Source: SR-FBR-E99 sp963732365 (GTDB lineage: Bacteria > Bacteroidota > Bacteroidia > Bacteroidales > VadinHA17). From it: a stretch of 64,000 bases of DNA. Location of the stretch: positions 744,001-808,000 of the forward strand of contig CAVSZC010000005.1 in assembly GCA_963732365.1 (NCBI GenBank), in the 5' to 3' direction. Position 1 is the first letter of the stretch, and each line of letters begins with the position of its first letter. A program made the position numbers and the translations under genes. This document shows, one piece after another, positions 36,072-45,853 of this stretch. Under the pieces are notes generated by a model. That model was not told the origin of the DNA. It made no database searches and saw only the letters and a program-made list of their open reading frames with translations.

Positions 36072-37306
36072 TGTATCAGTTTCTTCAGGTTTTCAATGGT
36101 GGGCTCCACTGCTGCAGGTGTTTTAAGGGCAGAGGTTACTGCTCTGAGATCCTTCAATCCGCTGCCGGTCAGCATGACAACATTTGACGATCCGTCCGGT
36201 AACCGTTCACTCTCCCTGTAAGAGAGAAGCCCTGCAAATGCTGCGGCAGCAGCAGGCTCGGCGAATAATCCTGTGTTTACGGCCAGCATCTTCGCAGCAC
36301 TTACAATCTCATCATCAGAGACAGTAATGGCTTCACCTTTATATTTACGGATGTATTGCCGGGTCATATGGAAATTTCTCGGCCGGTCAACTGAGATCGA
36401 GTCTGCGATGGTTGATGATGATCTTATCAGGAACGTATTCAGATCAAGATTTCTGATGAGGTTGTCGCTCCTGTCCGATTGCACGATCACAATTACCGGC
36501 ATCCTTTCGATCAGGTTCAGAATAAGCAGGTCTTCATATCCTTTGTATATACCTGAGGCTATCACGCCGTCGCCGGCAGGGACAAATATCCTGTCAGGGA
36601 CCTGAAAATGCAACTGCTCGAACAACTCAAATGATGCCGTTTTCTTCCCTTCTATTGTAAGAGGATTAAAAGCCGTGTTCCGGTTATACCAGCCAAACTC
36701 TTCAGTGGCCTTCACGCTCAGATCGAATGCATCGTCATATGTTCCTGTAATCGGGACAATTGTGGCTCCGCACATGATTATCTGGGTGAGCCGCGTCAGG
36801 CGTACCGCCTCCGGCACGATGATGACTGCTTTCTGTCTTTGCGATGCGCAGATGGCTGCCATGGACGATCCCGCATTACCGGTGGATGCCGTCACTATTG
36901 TGCCTAAATTATTCTCTGCGGCATAGGCCGAAACGATGGCAGAAGCCCTGTCTTTGAATGACCAGGTGGGGTTTTGTGAATCATCCTTCAGGTGGATGGT
37001 GAAAGGAAGCTTTTCACCATTGATCTTATTCACTGTATATAATGGAGTGTTGCCGATACGCAGCGGAGGGAGTCTGCGCATATCATCAACCGGCATTAGT
37101 TTGCAGAAACAGTTGTTCCTCAGGTCTGAAAACCCTGAGAGGCTCTGCCGGATAAGATCATAGTCATACAGCGTTTTCAGCACCCCCCGGGGCGGCTCGT
37201 CAGTATTATTGCTTTGGCTGCACGCCGGGCAGAGATATATTACTTCAGAGGCCGGGTACTCCCTCTCACAGTCGGTGCATTTATAGATGAATTTACCGCT
37301 CTTCAT
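36068..37306 (-). CDS. Threonine synthase-like PLP enzyme with zinc ribbon
   Basis: A 412-residue fold-type II PLP enzyme. The N-terminus is a zinc ribbon (C10, C13, C26, C29: YKCTDCERE, YLCPACSQ), as in archaeal-type threonine synthases. The PLP lysine is K118 in NPTWSFKDRAS, the phosphate loop is TASTGNAGSS, and the chain is close to threonine synthase length. Inside a purine-catabolic operon, a real threonine synthase is unlikely. A beta-elimination on a diamino or carbamoylated amino acid, as for diaminopropionate ammonia-lyase (YgeX), is a reasonable guess. It lies 33 bases after the second PLP gene and overlaps xdhD by four bases. Confidence 0.75.
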   Translation of the reverse strand: MKSGKFIYKCTDCEREYPASEVIYLCPACSQSNNTDEPPRGVLKTLYDYDLIRQSLSGFSDLRNNCFCKLMPVDDMRRLPPLRIGNTPLYTVNKINGEKLPFTIHLKDDSQNPTWSFKDRASAIVSAYAAENNLGTIVTASTGNAGSSMAAICASQRQKAVIIVPEAVRLTRLTQIIMCGATIVPITGTYDDAFDLSVKATEEFGWYNRNTAFNPLTIEGKKTASFELFEQLHFQVPDRIFVPAGDGVIASGIYKGYEDLLILNLIERMPVIVIVQSDRSDNLIRNLDLNTFLIRSSSTIADSISVDRPRNFHMTRQYIRKYKGEAITVSDDEIVSAAKMLAVNTGLFAEPAAAAAFAGLLSYRESERLPDGSSNVVMLTGSGLKDLRAVTSALKTPAAVEPTIENLKKLIH

Positions 37307-37339
37307 AAATAGTATGTTCAGATTGATTTAGGCAGTTTT

Positions 37340-38821
37340 TTAAAGCTGGTCGTGCAAGCCGGTTCTCCGGTTAAAATCATTTATCAGTTCGTCCCACCGG
37401 TCTGTCTGCAGGAACATCCTGTCCCATACATCCCTGTCATACCAGAGCTGATTGAGGTCTTCGGTCTCCTTGCCCTGTTGTTCGACCCAGGTATAATACT
37501 TCAGGTTATGTATTGCTTTCCTGTCGTTGTAGGTCAGTTCTTTCATATTGTCGCATGAGATACCCGCAAGACACTTTTCGAAGTCCCTGACAGCCTGCAG
37601 CGTGTCATAAGCACCTCTCTCCTCATTCAGCTCGGCGAGTCTTGAGCTGTACATCTCAGCCGAATCGGTGGCTATGGTGATGATTATATCATCGGCCGTC
37701 ATCTCGAAGTACTTTGCCGTCTTGACAGCCGAAATCAGGTTACCGATGCCGGAGATGCCGAGGAGCGGAAGGTTGTCTGCTGTCACGGTGTCTACGCCCA
37801 GTGCCCTCATGCAGTCATGTCCCTTCTTCTCGTTGAAGAGCCGGAACAGCCTCATGCAGTCTTCATCGTCGATGGCTGTCACAACATCGGTGTTTTTCAC
37901 ATTGTGGATCCACGGAACATGCTTGTCGCCAATGCCCTCTATCCTGTGTCCCCCGAAGCCATTCATCAGCAGGGTGGGGCACTGGAGGGCCTCAGAGGCA
38001 ACAACCCTGACATGAGGGGCGATCGTCCGCAGGTAATCGCCTGCCGCAATCGTGCCGGCCGACCCTGTTGCAGAGACATAGGCTGCGAGATTGCCGGAAC
38101 CTTTGCTGACAAGATTGAAAACCTCCCCGATAGCCGGGCCGGTGATGTTATAATGCCATGCGGCATTTCCAAACTCATCAAACTGGTTGAAGATCACGCA
38201 GTCAGGACGAGTATTGCGTATCTCCCGGCATTTGTCATAGATCTCCTTGACATTTGACTCACACCCTGGTGTTGCTATTACTTCTGAACCTATCACCTCG
38301 CGTAACCATTCAAACCGTTCCCTGCTCATCTCCTCCGGAAGTATTGCGACAGATTCAGTGCCCATGAGCTTTGAATCAAAGGCGCCACCCCTGCAATAGT
38401 TGCCTGTTGACGGCCACACAGCCTTCTGGAAGGTCGGATCGAATCCACCGGTGATTATGCTGGGTGCAAGGCATCCGTACGCTGCCCCTACCTTGTGCGC
38501 TCCTGTAGGGAACCACTTGCCGGTAAGCATGATGATCCGGGCATCAACGCCGGTAAGGGTGCCGGGGATCTCGATGAAGTTGACTCCTCCGTACAGGCCG
38601 CCCATTTCAACAGGCTCATTCTTCCACGTTATCCTGAAAAGGTTAAGCGGATTGATATCCCACAGTCCGATATCCCTGAGCCTTATCCTGATACTTTCGG
38701 GAATAAGATCGGGATTACGCTGCTGTGCAAACGTGGGAAGGATAATGCCTCTTTCCCTGAAGCGGTTAATGGCGTTCTCCAGCGCTCTCCCGTCTGTAAC
38801 CCTGTCAACCGGTTCGATCAT
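37340..38821 (-). CDS. TrpB/cysteine-synthase-like PLP enzyme of unknown reaction
   Basis: A 493-residue fold-type II PLP protein. The PLP lysine is K110 in LTGKWFPTGAHKVGAAYGC, reminiscent of the TGAHK motif of tryptophan synthase beta. WPSTGNYCRGG forms the substrate loop, and SATGSAGTIAAGDYL is the phosphate-binding glycine loop. It has about 90 N-terminal and 80 C-terminal residues more than a cysteine synthase. It belongs to the same superfamily as YgeX but lacks YgeX's GLNAFKMLGG-type lysine motif. The position, between ygfK and the zinc-ribbon PLP enzyme, suggests the two PLP enzymes act in sequence or together. Substrate unknown. Confidence 0.75.
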   Translation of the reverse strand: MIEPVDRVTDGRALENAINRFRERGIILPTFAQQRNPDLIPESIRIRLRDIGLWDINPLNLFRITWKNEPVEMGGLYGGVNFIEIPGTLTGVDARIIMLTGKWFPTGAHKVGAAYGCLAPSIITGGFDPTFQKAVWPSTGNYCRGGAFDSKLMGTESVAILPEEMSRERFEWLREVIGSEVIATPGCESNVKEIYDKCREIRNTRPDCVIFNQFDEFGNAAWHYNITGPAIGEVFNLVSKGSGNLAAYVSATGSAGTIAAGDYLRTIAPHVRVVASEALQCPTLLMNGFGGHRIEGIGDKHVPWIHNVKNTDVVTAIDDEDCMRLFRLFNEKKGHDCMRALGVDTVTADNLPLLGISGIGNLISAVKTAKYFEMTADDIIITIATDSAEMYSSRLAELNEERGAYDTLQAVRDFEKCLAGISCDNMKELTYNDRKAIHNLKYYTWVEQQGKETEDLNQLWYDRDVWDRMFLQTDRWDELINDFNRRTGLHDQL

Positions 38822-38893
38822 TGTTTTTGTCCGTTTGTGATTTGTTTCTTATGCAAGTTAGTCAATATGCAGCTAAATGGTTGAATTCTTCAG

Positions 38894-41800
38894 TTATGTA
38901 TGAAAAAGGCTTGCTGCCCCTTTCAGCAGAAGAGCCATCTCAGCTGCCTGGCGGAAACGGGCCTCTTTCACGCAGGGGGTCCTGAACCTGGCTGTCTTAA
39001 GTGTGAAATCATTCAATGAAAAGGTTGCTTCAATAAAGTCGTTCTCGAAGATATATTCATCCCTGCTCTCTGTCAGTGTGGTGTAGCTCCCTTTATGTTT
39101 ATAGACCAGGTTCTTCTTATCTTTCAACACAGCCAGGTAGAATCCTTCATCGGCCTCGTTGAATGAGCTGACGGTAAGCCAGAACCCGGGCTTATCCCTG
39201 TACGGGGCACCGGATGCCGGGCAGAATGTGTTACAGTTCCCGCAGTCGTTGCAGAAGTTTGCGAGATGGAGGATCTGGTATCGCTGTTTTACTTCACAGG
39301 TGCCGTCATCCTCGAATGTCATGGCCCCGTCATCTGATCTGACAGCCTTCAGGAGCTTTATGGAGACAGGGTCAGTCTCATACATCCGGTTGGCGAAGTT
39401 GGGACAGACGGTAGTACAGATGCTGCACATCTCATCGCACCACAGGCATCTTCCCGCCTCATTCACAATTGTCTCTTCGCCCATGGTCTCACTGACAGGG
39501 GAAAAGTTCCTTCTCTTCCCGGGAGGCAGCTCCCGCGGCCGATCTGAATGGCGGCGTACTGATCGCCTGATGATAAGCTCCCTTGCAGTGAGGTTCCTGT
39601 CGTACTCCTGCCTTTTGACTGAGATATCCACACCGGCATCCCTCATTATCAGGGCTGCGGCTTTTCTGCCATCGCCGATGGCATTGATTGCCGTTGAGGC
39701 ACCCCGCATGGCGTCACCACCGATATATACACCTTCAAGCCCTGTTTTGTAATTCCTGACGGGGACCTTCAGATCATTGGTGCCGGTAAAATCGATATCT
39801 GTCAGCTGCCCGATGGCCGGAATTATCGTGTCACACTCTATGACAAATTCAGAGCCGTCAATCTTTACCGGAGCAGGTCTGCCTCTGCTGTCCAACCCTC
39901 TTATTTCCATCCTGCTGCACTGAAGTTCTGTTACCCTGTCTCCTGACCTGATAACTTTATCTGGAGCAGTCAGTTCAATGATCCTTACACCCTCTTCAAT
40001 TACAGCCCTGATCTCTCCGTGGTCAGCAGGCATCTCGTTAACGGTTCTGCGATACACGACAGTGACTGTGCCCTTCTTGCCAACGATGCGCCAGGCAGTG
40101 CGTGCCGCATCCATTGCGGTGTTGCCTCCGCCGATGATGACCACATTTTTGCCTATGCCTGTCTCAAGGCCTTCCCTTGCGCGAAAGAGGAACTGCAGCG
40201 GTTCAGTCACTCCGGCGGCATCGGCACCTTCAATGTCAAGCGGTACAGAGAGGGGTGCCCCTGACCCTATAAAGACATAAGGGTACTCATTCCTTATTGA
40301 ACCGAATCGTTCCCTGTCAACCTTACTGTCATAAGTGATATTTACTCCCGTAGCAACTATACGGTTAATGTCCCTTTCTACCGCCCCGTCGGTAAGCCTG
40401 AAGCCGGGGATAGCATACTGCACCATCCCCCCCGCCTTTGTATTCGACTCAAAAACGTCAACCTGGAAACCGGCAAGACGAAGGTAATAAGCACATGTGA
40501 GCCCCGACGGTCCAGCCCCGATAATTGCCGCCCTGAGGCCATTATCCGGGGCAGGGATATAATTTACCTCCTTCGTTTCAGAGACAAAGCGTTTCACCTC
40601 ACGTATCTGAACAGGGTCATCATAATTGATCCTGGTACATTTGGCCTGGCAAAGATGGTCACACACCATCCCTGTAACCGAAGGAAAAGGGTTGGTACGG
40701 AGGATGACTTCAAATGCTTTGTTATACTCACCACGGGAGGTATGCCAGAGATAGTCCGGGACATCCTGGTTTGTTGCACAGGTATCGCGGCAGGGAGCTG
40801 AGATACAGTCGAAAAGTCCCAGGTCGCGGCCTGACTTTATATCGGGAGGTTTAATGTAATCCCTCTTAAAGGCTTTTGAGTCAAGTACCTTTGCGGAATA
40901 GCGTGAGAGATTCAGCAGCGCACCCTTTTTCAGGTCGGTGTCTCCTGCTGAACGGATAATATATTCATCAATGGCAGATGACTGAAGACCACTGAGGCTC
41001 CTGTTCAGTTCTTCGAAATACTGGTTCATCCTCATATACCCTCCCGGTTTCAGCAGGTCTGTGCAGACCGTTACAGTCCTGAATCCGCAGGCGATAAGGT
41101 CAGAGACATTAAAGGCATCGGCTCCGGCAGAGAATGAAAGAAGCAGATCACCGCCGAATTCTTCCTGCAGATTAACTGCCAGGTTCACCGAGAGTGGGTG
41201 CAGTGCGCGGCCGCTCATGTACATCATCGGGACATCACTCCCGAATACATTTTTGTTATTGGCCGACTCAAGGGTGTTGGTCAGCTTCAGCCCGAAGTGA
41301 AGTCCGGCATCAGCAGCGACGGTCTTCAGTGACGTTATCAGCCTGACAGCATCGGCGTATTTCATGTCGTGGGCAAAGGCATCGTCAGGCACCACGGTTT
41401 TGAATCCAAGACTGCCGTTAAGGATTTCTCTTACTCGTTCAGGTCCGAGGAGGGTAGGATTGAGTTTGACCAGAGTATTCAGTTTTCTTTCCCTCATGAG
41501 GTATGAGGCGATATCTTCAATCTCACCCGGCGGGCACCCGTGCATCGTGGAGAGAGTAACATTGTCGGATATCATTGAAGGAATGACAATCTCAGCCGCT
41601 TCGGGGTAAATGGCAGATATCTCTTCGATTCTGACAGACAGTTCCTCGCTGCAGTCATTCATTTTGTCAAAGAACCAACCGATCTTTTCATCCATTATCC
41701 CTTTCAGGTCATAACCAACGCTCATGTTGAAGACGGTGCCCGTGTCCGGTCCCCGGCCCAGCCGATGGTTAAGGAGATGGATTATGATCCAGGCGTTAAG

Positions 41801-42172
41801 GTATTCGCTGAAGCTCTCCCTGACGGTAAGCTCCTGCGACCATTCGCAGTTATACCCTTCGTCCTGCATATCGATACAGGGCTTGGCAATATCAAGCTCG
41901 TCAAGGCGCTGAACAGTCTTCAGTTCTATGTAACGTGCCCCCATGAGCCACGCTGCCACGATATTATGTGCCATCTGAGTGTGTGGTCCGGCTGCCGGGC
42001 CAAGGGGTGACTGCAGGGGGTGGTTGAAGATATCACTCTTCAGTGCATGGTTTTGTGAAGGGACGAAGAACAGCTCCTCAGGTATGCCAAACAGGCTGCC
42101 CCCGGTATTCAGCTCATTGAGGATAAGGCTCAACAGCTGGCTCAGCGGAAGAGGGTAGAACTTATCGGCCAT
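38894..42172 (-). CDS. ygfK: YgfK: putative selenate reductase / FeS-flavin oxidoreductase
   Basis: A 1092-residue multidomain redox protein, similar in plan to E. coli YgfK (about 1030). Residues 1-430 resemble dihydroorotate dehydrogenase (SPLGPAAGPHTQMAHNIVAAW; STMHGCPPGEIEDIA). Then comes a GltD-like region: cysteines in CISAPCRDTCATNQDVP, FAD fold AAIIGAGPSGLTCAYYLRL, and NAD(P)H fold VVIIGGGNTAMDAARTA. The C-terminus binds FeS clusters (CLWCDEMCSICTTVCPNF; CNDCGNCNTFCPASGAP). It likely passes electrons between NAD(P)H and the molybdenum enzymes or a purine intermediate. The name selenate reductase comes from genetics, not from a proven activity. It overlaps the Mo-subunit gene by 11 bases. 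Confidence 0.92.
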   Translation of the reverse strand: MADKFYPLPLSQLLSLILNELNTGGSLFGIPEELFFVPSQNHALKSDIFNHPLQSPLGPAAGPHTQMAHNIVAAWLMGARYIELKTVQRLDELDIAKPCIDMQDEGYNCEWSQELTVRESFSEYLNAWIIIHLLNHRLGRGPDTGTVFNMSVGYDLKGIMDEKIGWFFDKMNDCSEELSVRIEEISAIYPEAAEIVIPSMISDNVTLSTMHGCPPGEIEDIASYLMRERKLNTLVKLNPTLLGPERVREILNGSLGFKTVVPDDAFAHDMKYADAVRLITSLKTVAADAGLHFGLKLTNTLESANNKNVFGSDVPMMYMSGRALHPLSVNLAVNLQEEFGGDLLLSFSAGADAFNVSDLIACGFRTVTVCTDLLKPGGYMRMNQYFEELNRSLSGLQSSAIDEYIIRSAGDTDLKKGALLNLSRYSAKVLDSKAFKRDYIKPPDIKSGRDLGLFDCISAPCRDTCATNQDVPDYLWHTSRGEYNKAFEVILRTNPFPSVTGMVCDHLCQAKCTRINYDDPVQIREVKRFVSETKEVNYIPAPDNGLRAAIIGAGPSGLTCAYYLRLAGFQVDVFESNTKAGGMVQYAIPGFRLTDGAVERDINRIVATGVNITYDSKVDRERFGSIRNEYPYVFIGSGAPLSVPLDIEGADAAGVTEPLQFLFRAREGLETGIGKNVVIIGGGNTAMDAARTAWRIVGKKGTVTVVYRRTVNEMPADHGEIRAVIEEGVRIIELTAPDKVIRSGDRVTELQCSRMEIRGLDSRGRPAPVKIDGSEFVIECDTIIPAIGQLTDIDFTGTNDLKVPVRNYKTGLEGVYIGGDAMRGASTAINAIGDGRKAAALIMRDAGVDISVKRQEYDRNLTARELIIRRSVRRHSDRPRELPPGKRRNFSPVSETMGEETIVNEAGRCLWCDEMCSICTTVCPNFANRMYETDPVSIKLLKAVRSDDGAMTFEDDGTCEVKQRYQILHLANFCNDCGNCNTFCPASGAPYRDKPGFWLTVSSFNEADEGFYLAVLKDKKNLVYKHKGSYTTLTESRDEYIFENDFIEATFSLNDFTLKTARFRTPCVKEARFRQAAEMALLLKGAASLFHT

Positions 42173-44414
42173 AAAGTCTCATCAGGATTTTCTCCGGCGT
42201 CAGCGGAGCGTCATAGTCAGGCTTCCACCGCGGATTGAATGCCCTGACAGCGTTCTGCAGCGCAAAGAAGGCTCCAATGCCATACATGAAGGGAGGCTCG
42301 CCCACAGCCTTTGATTTGAATATTGCCTGCTCCGGACCGGATGTCTCAAGTGCGTGGCAGATGATCACTCCCGGAGCAGAGTAAATATCGGGTACTTTGT
42401 ATGTCGAGAGGCTGTCGGTAAGCATCCTGCCCTCAGAGCTGAACAGCACCTCTTCCATGGTCATCCAGCCTATGCCCTGCATCACTCCCCCCTCCACCTG
42501 GCCCAGGTCAATAGCCGGATTGATGCTGTTGCCGAAGTCGTGAACAATATGCACATTATCTACCGTGTATGTGCCTCTGAGGCAGTCGAGGGTAACCGTG
42601 ATGACTGCTGCTCCGAATACATAATAGGCAAACGGATTTCCCTTTTCGCGTCCCTTGTCAAACCAGATCACCGGGGTCGAATAATGACCGTTTTCCGTGA
42701 GAGAAACCCTGCTCAGGAAAGCTGCCCTGACCAGTTCTTCCCAGGTAAGATCCGTAGGTGTTCCGCCCTTATGGACAATTTCATCACGCAACTCAATATC
42801 CCCTGGCTGGCATCCCAGTTTTTCGGCAGCGATGTTCTTCAGCCGTTCAAGGAGCTTCCCCGATGCAATGAGCAGCGCATTGCCGTTCAGGTCGGCACCG
42901 GTACTTGCTGCTGTGGGGGAGGTGTTGGCCACCCTGGCGGTGTTGGTTGTCCCGATCTTGATTCTTCCTATATCTACAGAGAATACCCTTGCTGCCACCT
43001 GTGCAAGCTTGGTGTTTACCCCCTGGCCCATCTCAACCGCCCCGGTGCTGATCCCGATGCTTCCGTCCTGATAGATGTGAACAAGAGCCCGTGCCTGGTT
43101 CATTGAGGTATTGGTGAATGATATGCCGAAACAGACCGGCATCACGGCCATTCCCTTCCTCAAGATTGTCTTTCTGTCATTAAAGTCCGAGATCTCGCGG
43201 GCAATTTTCTCCAGATCGAAATCATGTGCCAGTGCCTCGGTACACTTTCCGACATTGACTCCGGTGGCTCGCTGTCCGTACTGAAATTCATCCCCCTCCT
43301 GAAGGAAGTTCGCCTTCTGTATTTCATGTGCCGGGACCTTCAGCGCGGTGGCAGCACGGGCTATGGCGGACTCGATGACGAACATCCCCTGCGGTGCTCC
43401 GAAGCCCCTGAAGGCTGTATTGGGAGGAAGGTTGGTCCTGCAGCTGTGAACGGTGACCTCCGTGTTGGGGATGAAATAGGCATTTGTCGAATGAAAGAGG
43501 GTGCGCTCCATAATGGCAGGAGAGAGGTCGGCTGCTGCACCTCCGTTCTGATACAGGGTTGCCTTGTAAGCTTTTATTTTCAGGTCGGCAGTTAACCCGA
43601 TCCGGAAATCGGCACTGTAGGGATGGCGTTTCCCTGTCATGCGCATGTCATCACCTCTCTGCAGAACGATCTTCACCGGCCTGTCAAGCAGGAGGGATGC
43701 CAGGGCAGCCATCACGGCGACGCCTGTCGCCTGATCCTCCTTGCCGCCGAAAGCACCTCCGAGCCGCGTCACATCGACCTCGACAAGGTTCATGGGCAGC
43801 CCGAGAACCCTGGCAGCTATCTTCTGAACCAGGGCTGGCCCCTGTGTCGAGGAGTGTATCTTCATCCCTCCCTCGCCGCCGGGGATGGCATAGGCACCCT
43901 GCGTCTCGAGATAGAGATGCTCCTGCGCGCCGCTCTCCACCCTTCCCTCGAAGATATGATCACACTCTTTCCATGAGTTGTCAATATCTCCCATCCTGAA
44001 TGTACGCGAGGGGATGAGAAGGTGACCCTTCTCCTTAGCCTCGCGCGGGTCAGTGATGACATCCATCTCACTGACCTTTATCACGACCATCCCCGAGGCT
44101 CTCCTTGCCGTCTGATCATCGGTGGCGACGACAAGCGCAACAGGCTGGCCGCAGTAATGCACCTCGTCCTGTGCAAACAGCGTCTCGTCCTGAACAATCC
44201 CTCCGATGTCGTTCCTGCCGGGGATGTCCTTACATGTAAAGACCCTCACCACCCCCGGCATCTCCATCGCTTTCGACGTGTCAATGTGCGTTATCCTGCC
44301 GTGTGCTGAAGGTGAGCCGGTGACAGCGCCGTAAAGGGTGTTCTTCAGAACCGGTATATCATCGAGAAAGACCGATCTTCCGGTAACGTGTCCTGTGGCA
44401 TCACGGTTGTTCAT
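42162..44414 (-). CDS. Xanthine dehydrogenase-family molybdenum-binding subunit
   Basis: A 750-residue catalytic subunit of the xanthine oxidase family. Markers are RLGGAFGGKEDQATG (molybdopterin contact), FRGFGAPQGMFVIES, GAVEMGQGVNTKLAQVAARV, and at the C-terminus SKAVGEPPFMYGIGAFFALQ, in which GEPPF holds the catalytic glutamate. It has no FeS or FAD domain; these are supplied by the next gene upstream, whose stop it overlaps by four bases (ATGA). Together they make a complete XDH. Compared with E. coli XdhA (about 752) the length is normal. The substrate may be xanthine, hypoxanthine or urate in the reductive direction. Confidence 0.9.
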   Translation of the reverse strand: MNNRDATGHVTGRSVFLDDIPVLKNTLYGAVTGSPSAHGRITHIDTSKAMEMPGVVRVFTCKDIPGRNDIGGIVQDETLFAQDEVHYCGQPVALVVATDDQTARRASGMVVIKVSEMDVITDPREAKEKGHLLIPSRTFRMGDIDNSWKECDHIFEGRVESGAQEHLYLETQGAYAIPGGEGGMKIHSSTQGPALVQKIAARVLGLPMNLVEVDVTRLGGAFGGKEDQATGVAVMAALASLLLDRPVKIVLQRGDDMRMTGKRHPYSADFRIGLTADLKIKAYKATLYQNGGAAADLSPAIMERTLFHSTNAYFIPNTEVTVHSCRTNLPPNTAFRGFGAPQGMFVIESAIARAATALKVPAHEIQKANFLQEGDEFQYGQRATGVNVGKCTEALAHDFDLEKIAREISDFNDRKTILRKGMAVMPVCFGISFTNTSMNQARALVHIYQDGSIGISTGAVEMGQGVNTKLAQVAARVFSVDIGRIKIGTTNTARVANTSPTAASTGADLNGNALLIASGKLLERLKNIAAEKLGCQPGDIELRDEIVHKGGTPTDLTWEELVRAAFLSRVSLTENGHYSTPVIWFDKGREKGNPFAYYVFGAAVITVTLDCLRGTYTVDNVHIVHDFGNSINPAIDLGQVEGGVMQGIGWMTMEEVLFSSEGRMLTDSLSTYKVPDIYSAPGVIICHALETSGPEQAIFKSKAVGEPPFMYGIGAFFALQNAVRAFNPRWKPDYDAPLTPEKILMRLYGR

Positions 44415-45814
44415 AGCATTTCAGGACTTAGGTTAAATCTGTCAGGGAAGAGCTTCAGAAAGTGAGCAATGATCAGCTGCCGCAACAGCAGAGTCTTGTA
44501 TTCAGCACTGCCCCTGACATCACTTATCGGCGAGATCTCCTCCTTCATGATTGCTGCCGCACCTAGTATTGCCTCATTGTTTATTTCTCTACCTGTCAAA
44601 AATTCACAGGTCTTATTCAGGAAGAGCGGAACAGGACTGACTCCTCCGGCAGAGAGGCTGCACTCTGCGATGGTTTCTCCCTCCATCCTGATCAGGATGG
44701 CAGAGTTGACCGAAGCGATATCGAGGTGAGTACGGCGGCTGACCTTTTCAAAATTGAACAGCGCCGGCTCAGGGGCGATCTCAAATGAGATATTTCTGAT
44801 AAACTCGTTATCAGTGATATCTCTCTTTTTATATCCGAGGAAGAACTCCCTGAGCGGCAAAATCCTTTCTCTCTCTCCTCCCTCAATGACAAGCTCGGCA
44901 TCGAGGGCAAGCAGCATTACGGTCATGTCGCCTATCGGTGAGGCATTGGCAATGTTGCCTGCAACGGTCGCCATATTCCTGATCTGTTCTGAGGCAATAA
45001 GTTTCATGTAGTCATGCATCTCCGGAATAAATTTCCTGATCTCCGGATGCCGGCCAATCTCACTCATGGTCACAGCTGCTCCGATGATGCACCTCCCCTC
45101 CATGACGGTTATCCCATTGAGCTCTCTCCTCACCTGAAGGGGGGCAATGACAGATTCAGCCATCTCGTCAGGTCTCTGCACCATGAGATCCGTCCCCCCT
45201 GCAGTCTTCAGGCCTAAGGCCCTGACTGTATCTTCGTGCTTCTCTATTCCCGCAAGCCTCTCAGCGACAGAGAGAAAGTATCCCGGAAGGTGACCGTTTG
45301 CCACGAGCCAGCTGACTGGGTCAGCTCTCTCCTTGTCTTTCATGGCCAGGACTATTTCCTCAGCAGCCCTCCCTATCGACTTATAACCTGTGCACCGGCA
45401 TATGTTCCCGCTGAGTGAGGCGATGGCACTTCCGGTGGTCGTTTCTGCCCCGGACAGTGCCTCTGCATAGAGTGACATCACAATACCGGGGGTGCAGAAC
45501 CCGCACTGTGCGGCAGAGTTGTCAGCAAGCGCCTTCTGGACAGGTGTCAGAAAACCGGTGTTGATCCCCTCGATGGTTACAATATGCCTTCCATGAACAT
45601 TAACCAGGGGCGTCAGACATGATACAATGCTTTTGTAATGAACAACACCGTTTTCATAGCTTCCAATAAGGACAGTGCATGCCCCGCAGTCACCCTCGCG
45701 ACATCCTGATTTTGTCCCTGTAAGCCCCATGTCATACCTGATGAAATCAAGGAGTGATGAGCCGGCAGGATTTGCTGTGCTGACCTTTTCATTATTCAGG
45801 ATGAAGGTTATCAT
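44411..45814 (-). CDS. Xanthine dehydrogenase-family FeS/FAD subunit
   Basis: A 467-residue electron-transfer subunit that joins what E. coli splits into XdhB and XdhC. Residues 1-150 bind two [2Fe-2S] clusters (C38, C43, C46, C66; C104, C107, C139, C141). Residues about 190-460 are the FAD domain with LKTAGGTDLMVQ and SEQIRNMATVAGNIANASPIGD. It is the first gene of the seven-gene operon and starts 65 bases from the divergent ygeY. It uses ATG at 45812-45814. Confidence 0.9.
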   Translation of the reverse strand: MITFILNNEKVSTANPAGSSLLDFIRYDMGLTGTKSGCREGDCGACTVLIGSYENGVVHYKSIVSCLTPLVNVHGRHIVTIEGINTGFLTPVQKALADNSAAQCGFCTPGIVMSLYAEALSGAETTTGSAIASLSGNICRCTGYKSIGRAAEEIVLAMKDKERADPVSWLVANGHLPGYFLSVAERLAGIEKHEDTVRALGLKTAGGTDLMVQRPDEMAESVIAPLQVRRELNGITVMEGRCIIGAAVTMSEIGRHPEIRKFIPEMHDYMKLIASEQIRNMATVAGNIANASPIGDMTVMLLALDAELVIEGGERERILPLREFFLGYKKRDITDNEFIRNISFEIAPEPALFNFEKVSRRTHLDIASVNSAILIRMEGETIAECSLSAGGVSPVPLFLNKTCEFLTGREINNEAILGAAAIMKEEISPISDVRGSAEYKTLLLRQLIIAHFLKLFPDRFNLSPEML

Positions 45815-45818
45815 TTAA

Positions 45819-45826
45819 CAAAGATA
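45819..45826 (-). promoter_or_regulatory. Possible -7 element of the xdh-ygfK-ssnA operon
   Basis: On the minus strand TATCTTTG fits TAnnTTTG, four bases before the ATG, which would make the mRNA nearly leaderless. No good TTTG is seen 19-21 bases upstream, so confidence is low. Confidence 0.3.
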
Positions 45827-45845
45827 AATTAAACGTGATTTAATA

Positions 45846-45853
45846 TAACTTTG
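45846..45853 (+). promoter_or_regulatory. Possible -7 element of the ygeY-ygeW operon
   Basis: TAACTTTG fits the Bacteroidota TAnnTTTG, 26 bases before the ygeY ATG. The -33 element is not clear. This 65-base divergent gap is the natural place for a shared regulator to act on both operons. Confidence 0.4.

Noticed and set aside
36068..37306. Housekeeping threonine synthase (thrC)
   Set aside because: It overlaps xdhD within a purine-type operon and has no homoserine-pathway neighbours, so the biosynthetic role is less likely, although sequence alone cannot exclude it.
42354..43106. 250-residue plus-strand reading frame inside the Mo-subunit gene
   Set aside because: Antisense shadow of a clear molybdenum subunit; no family sense.
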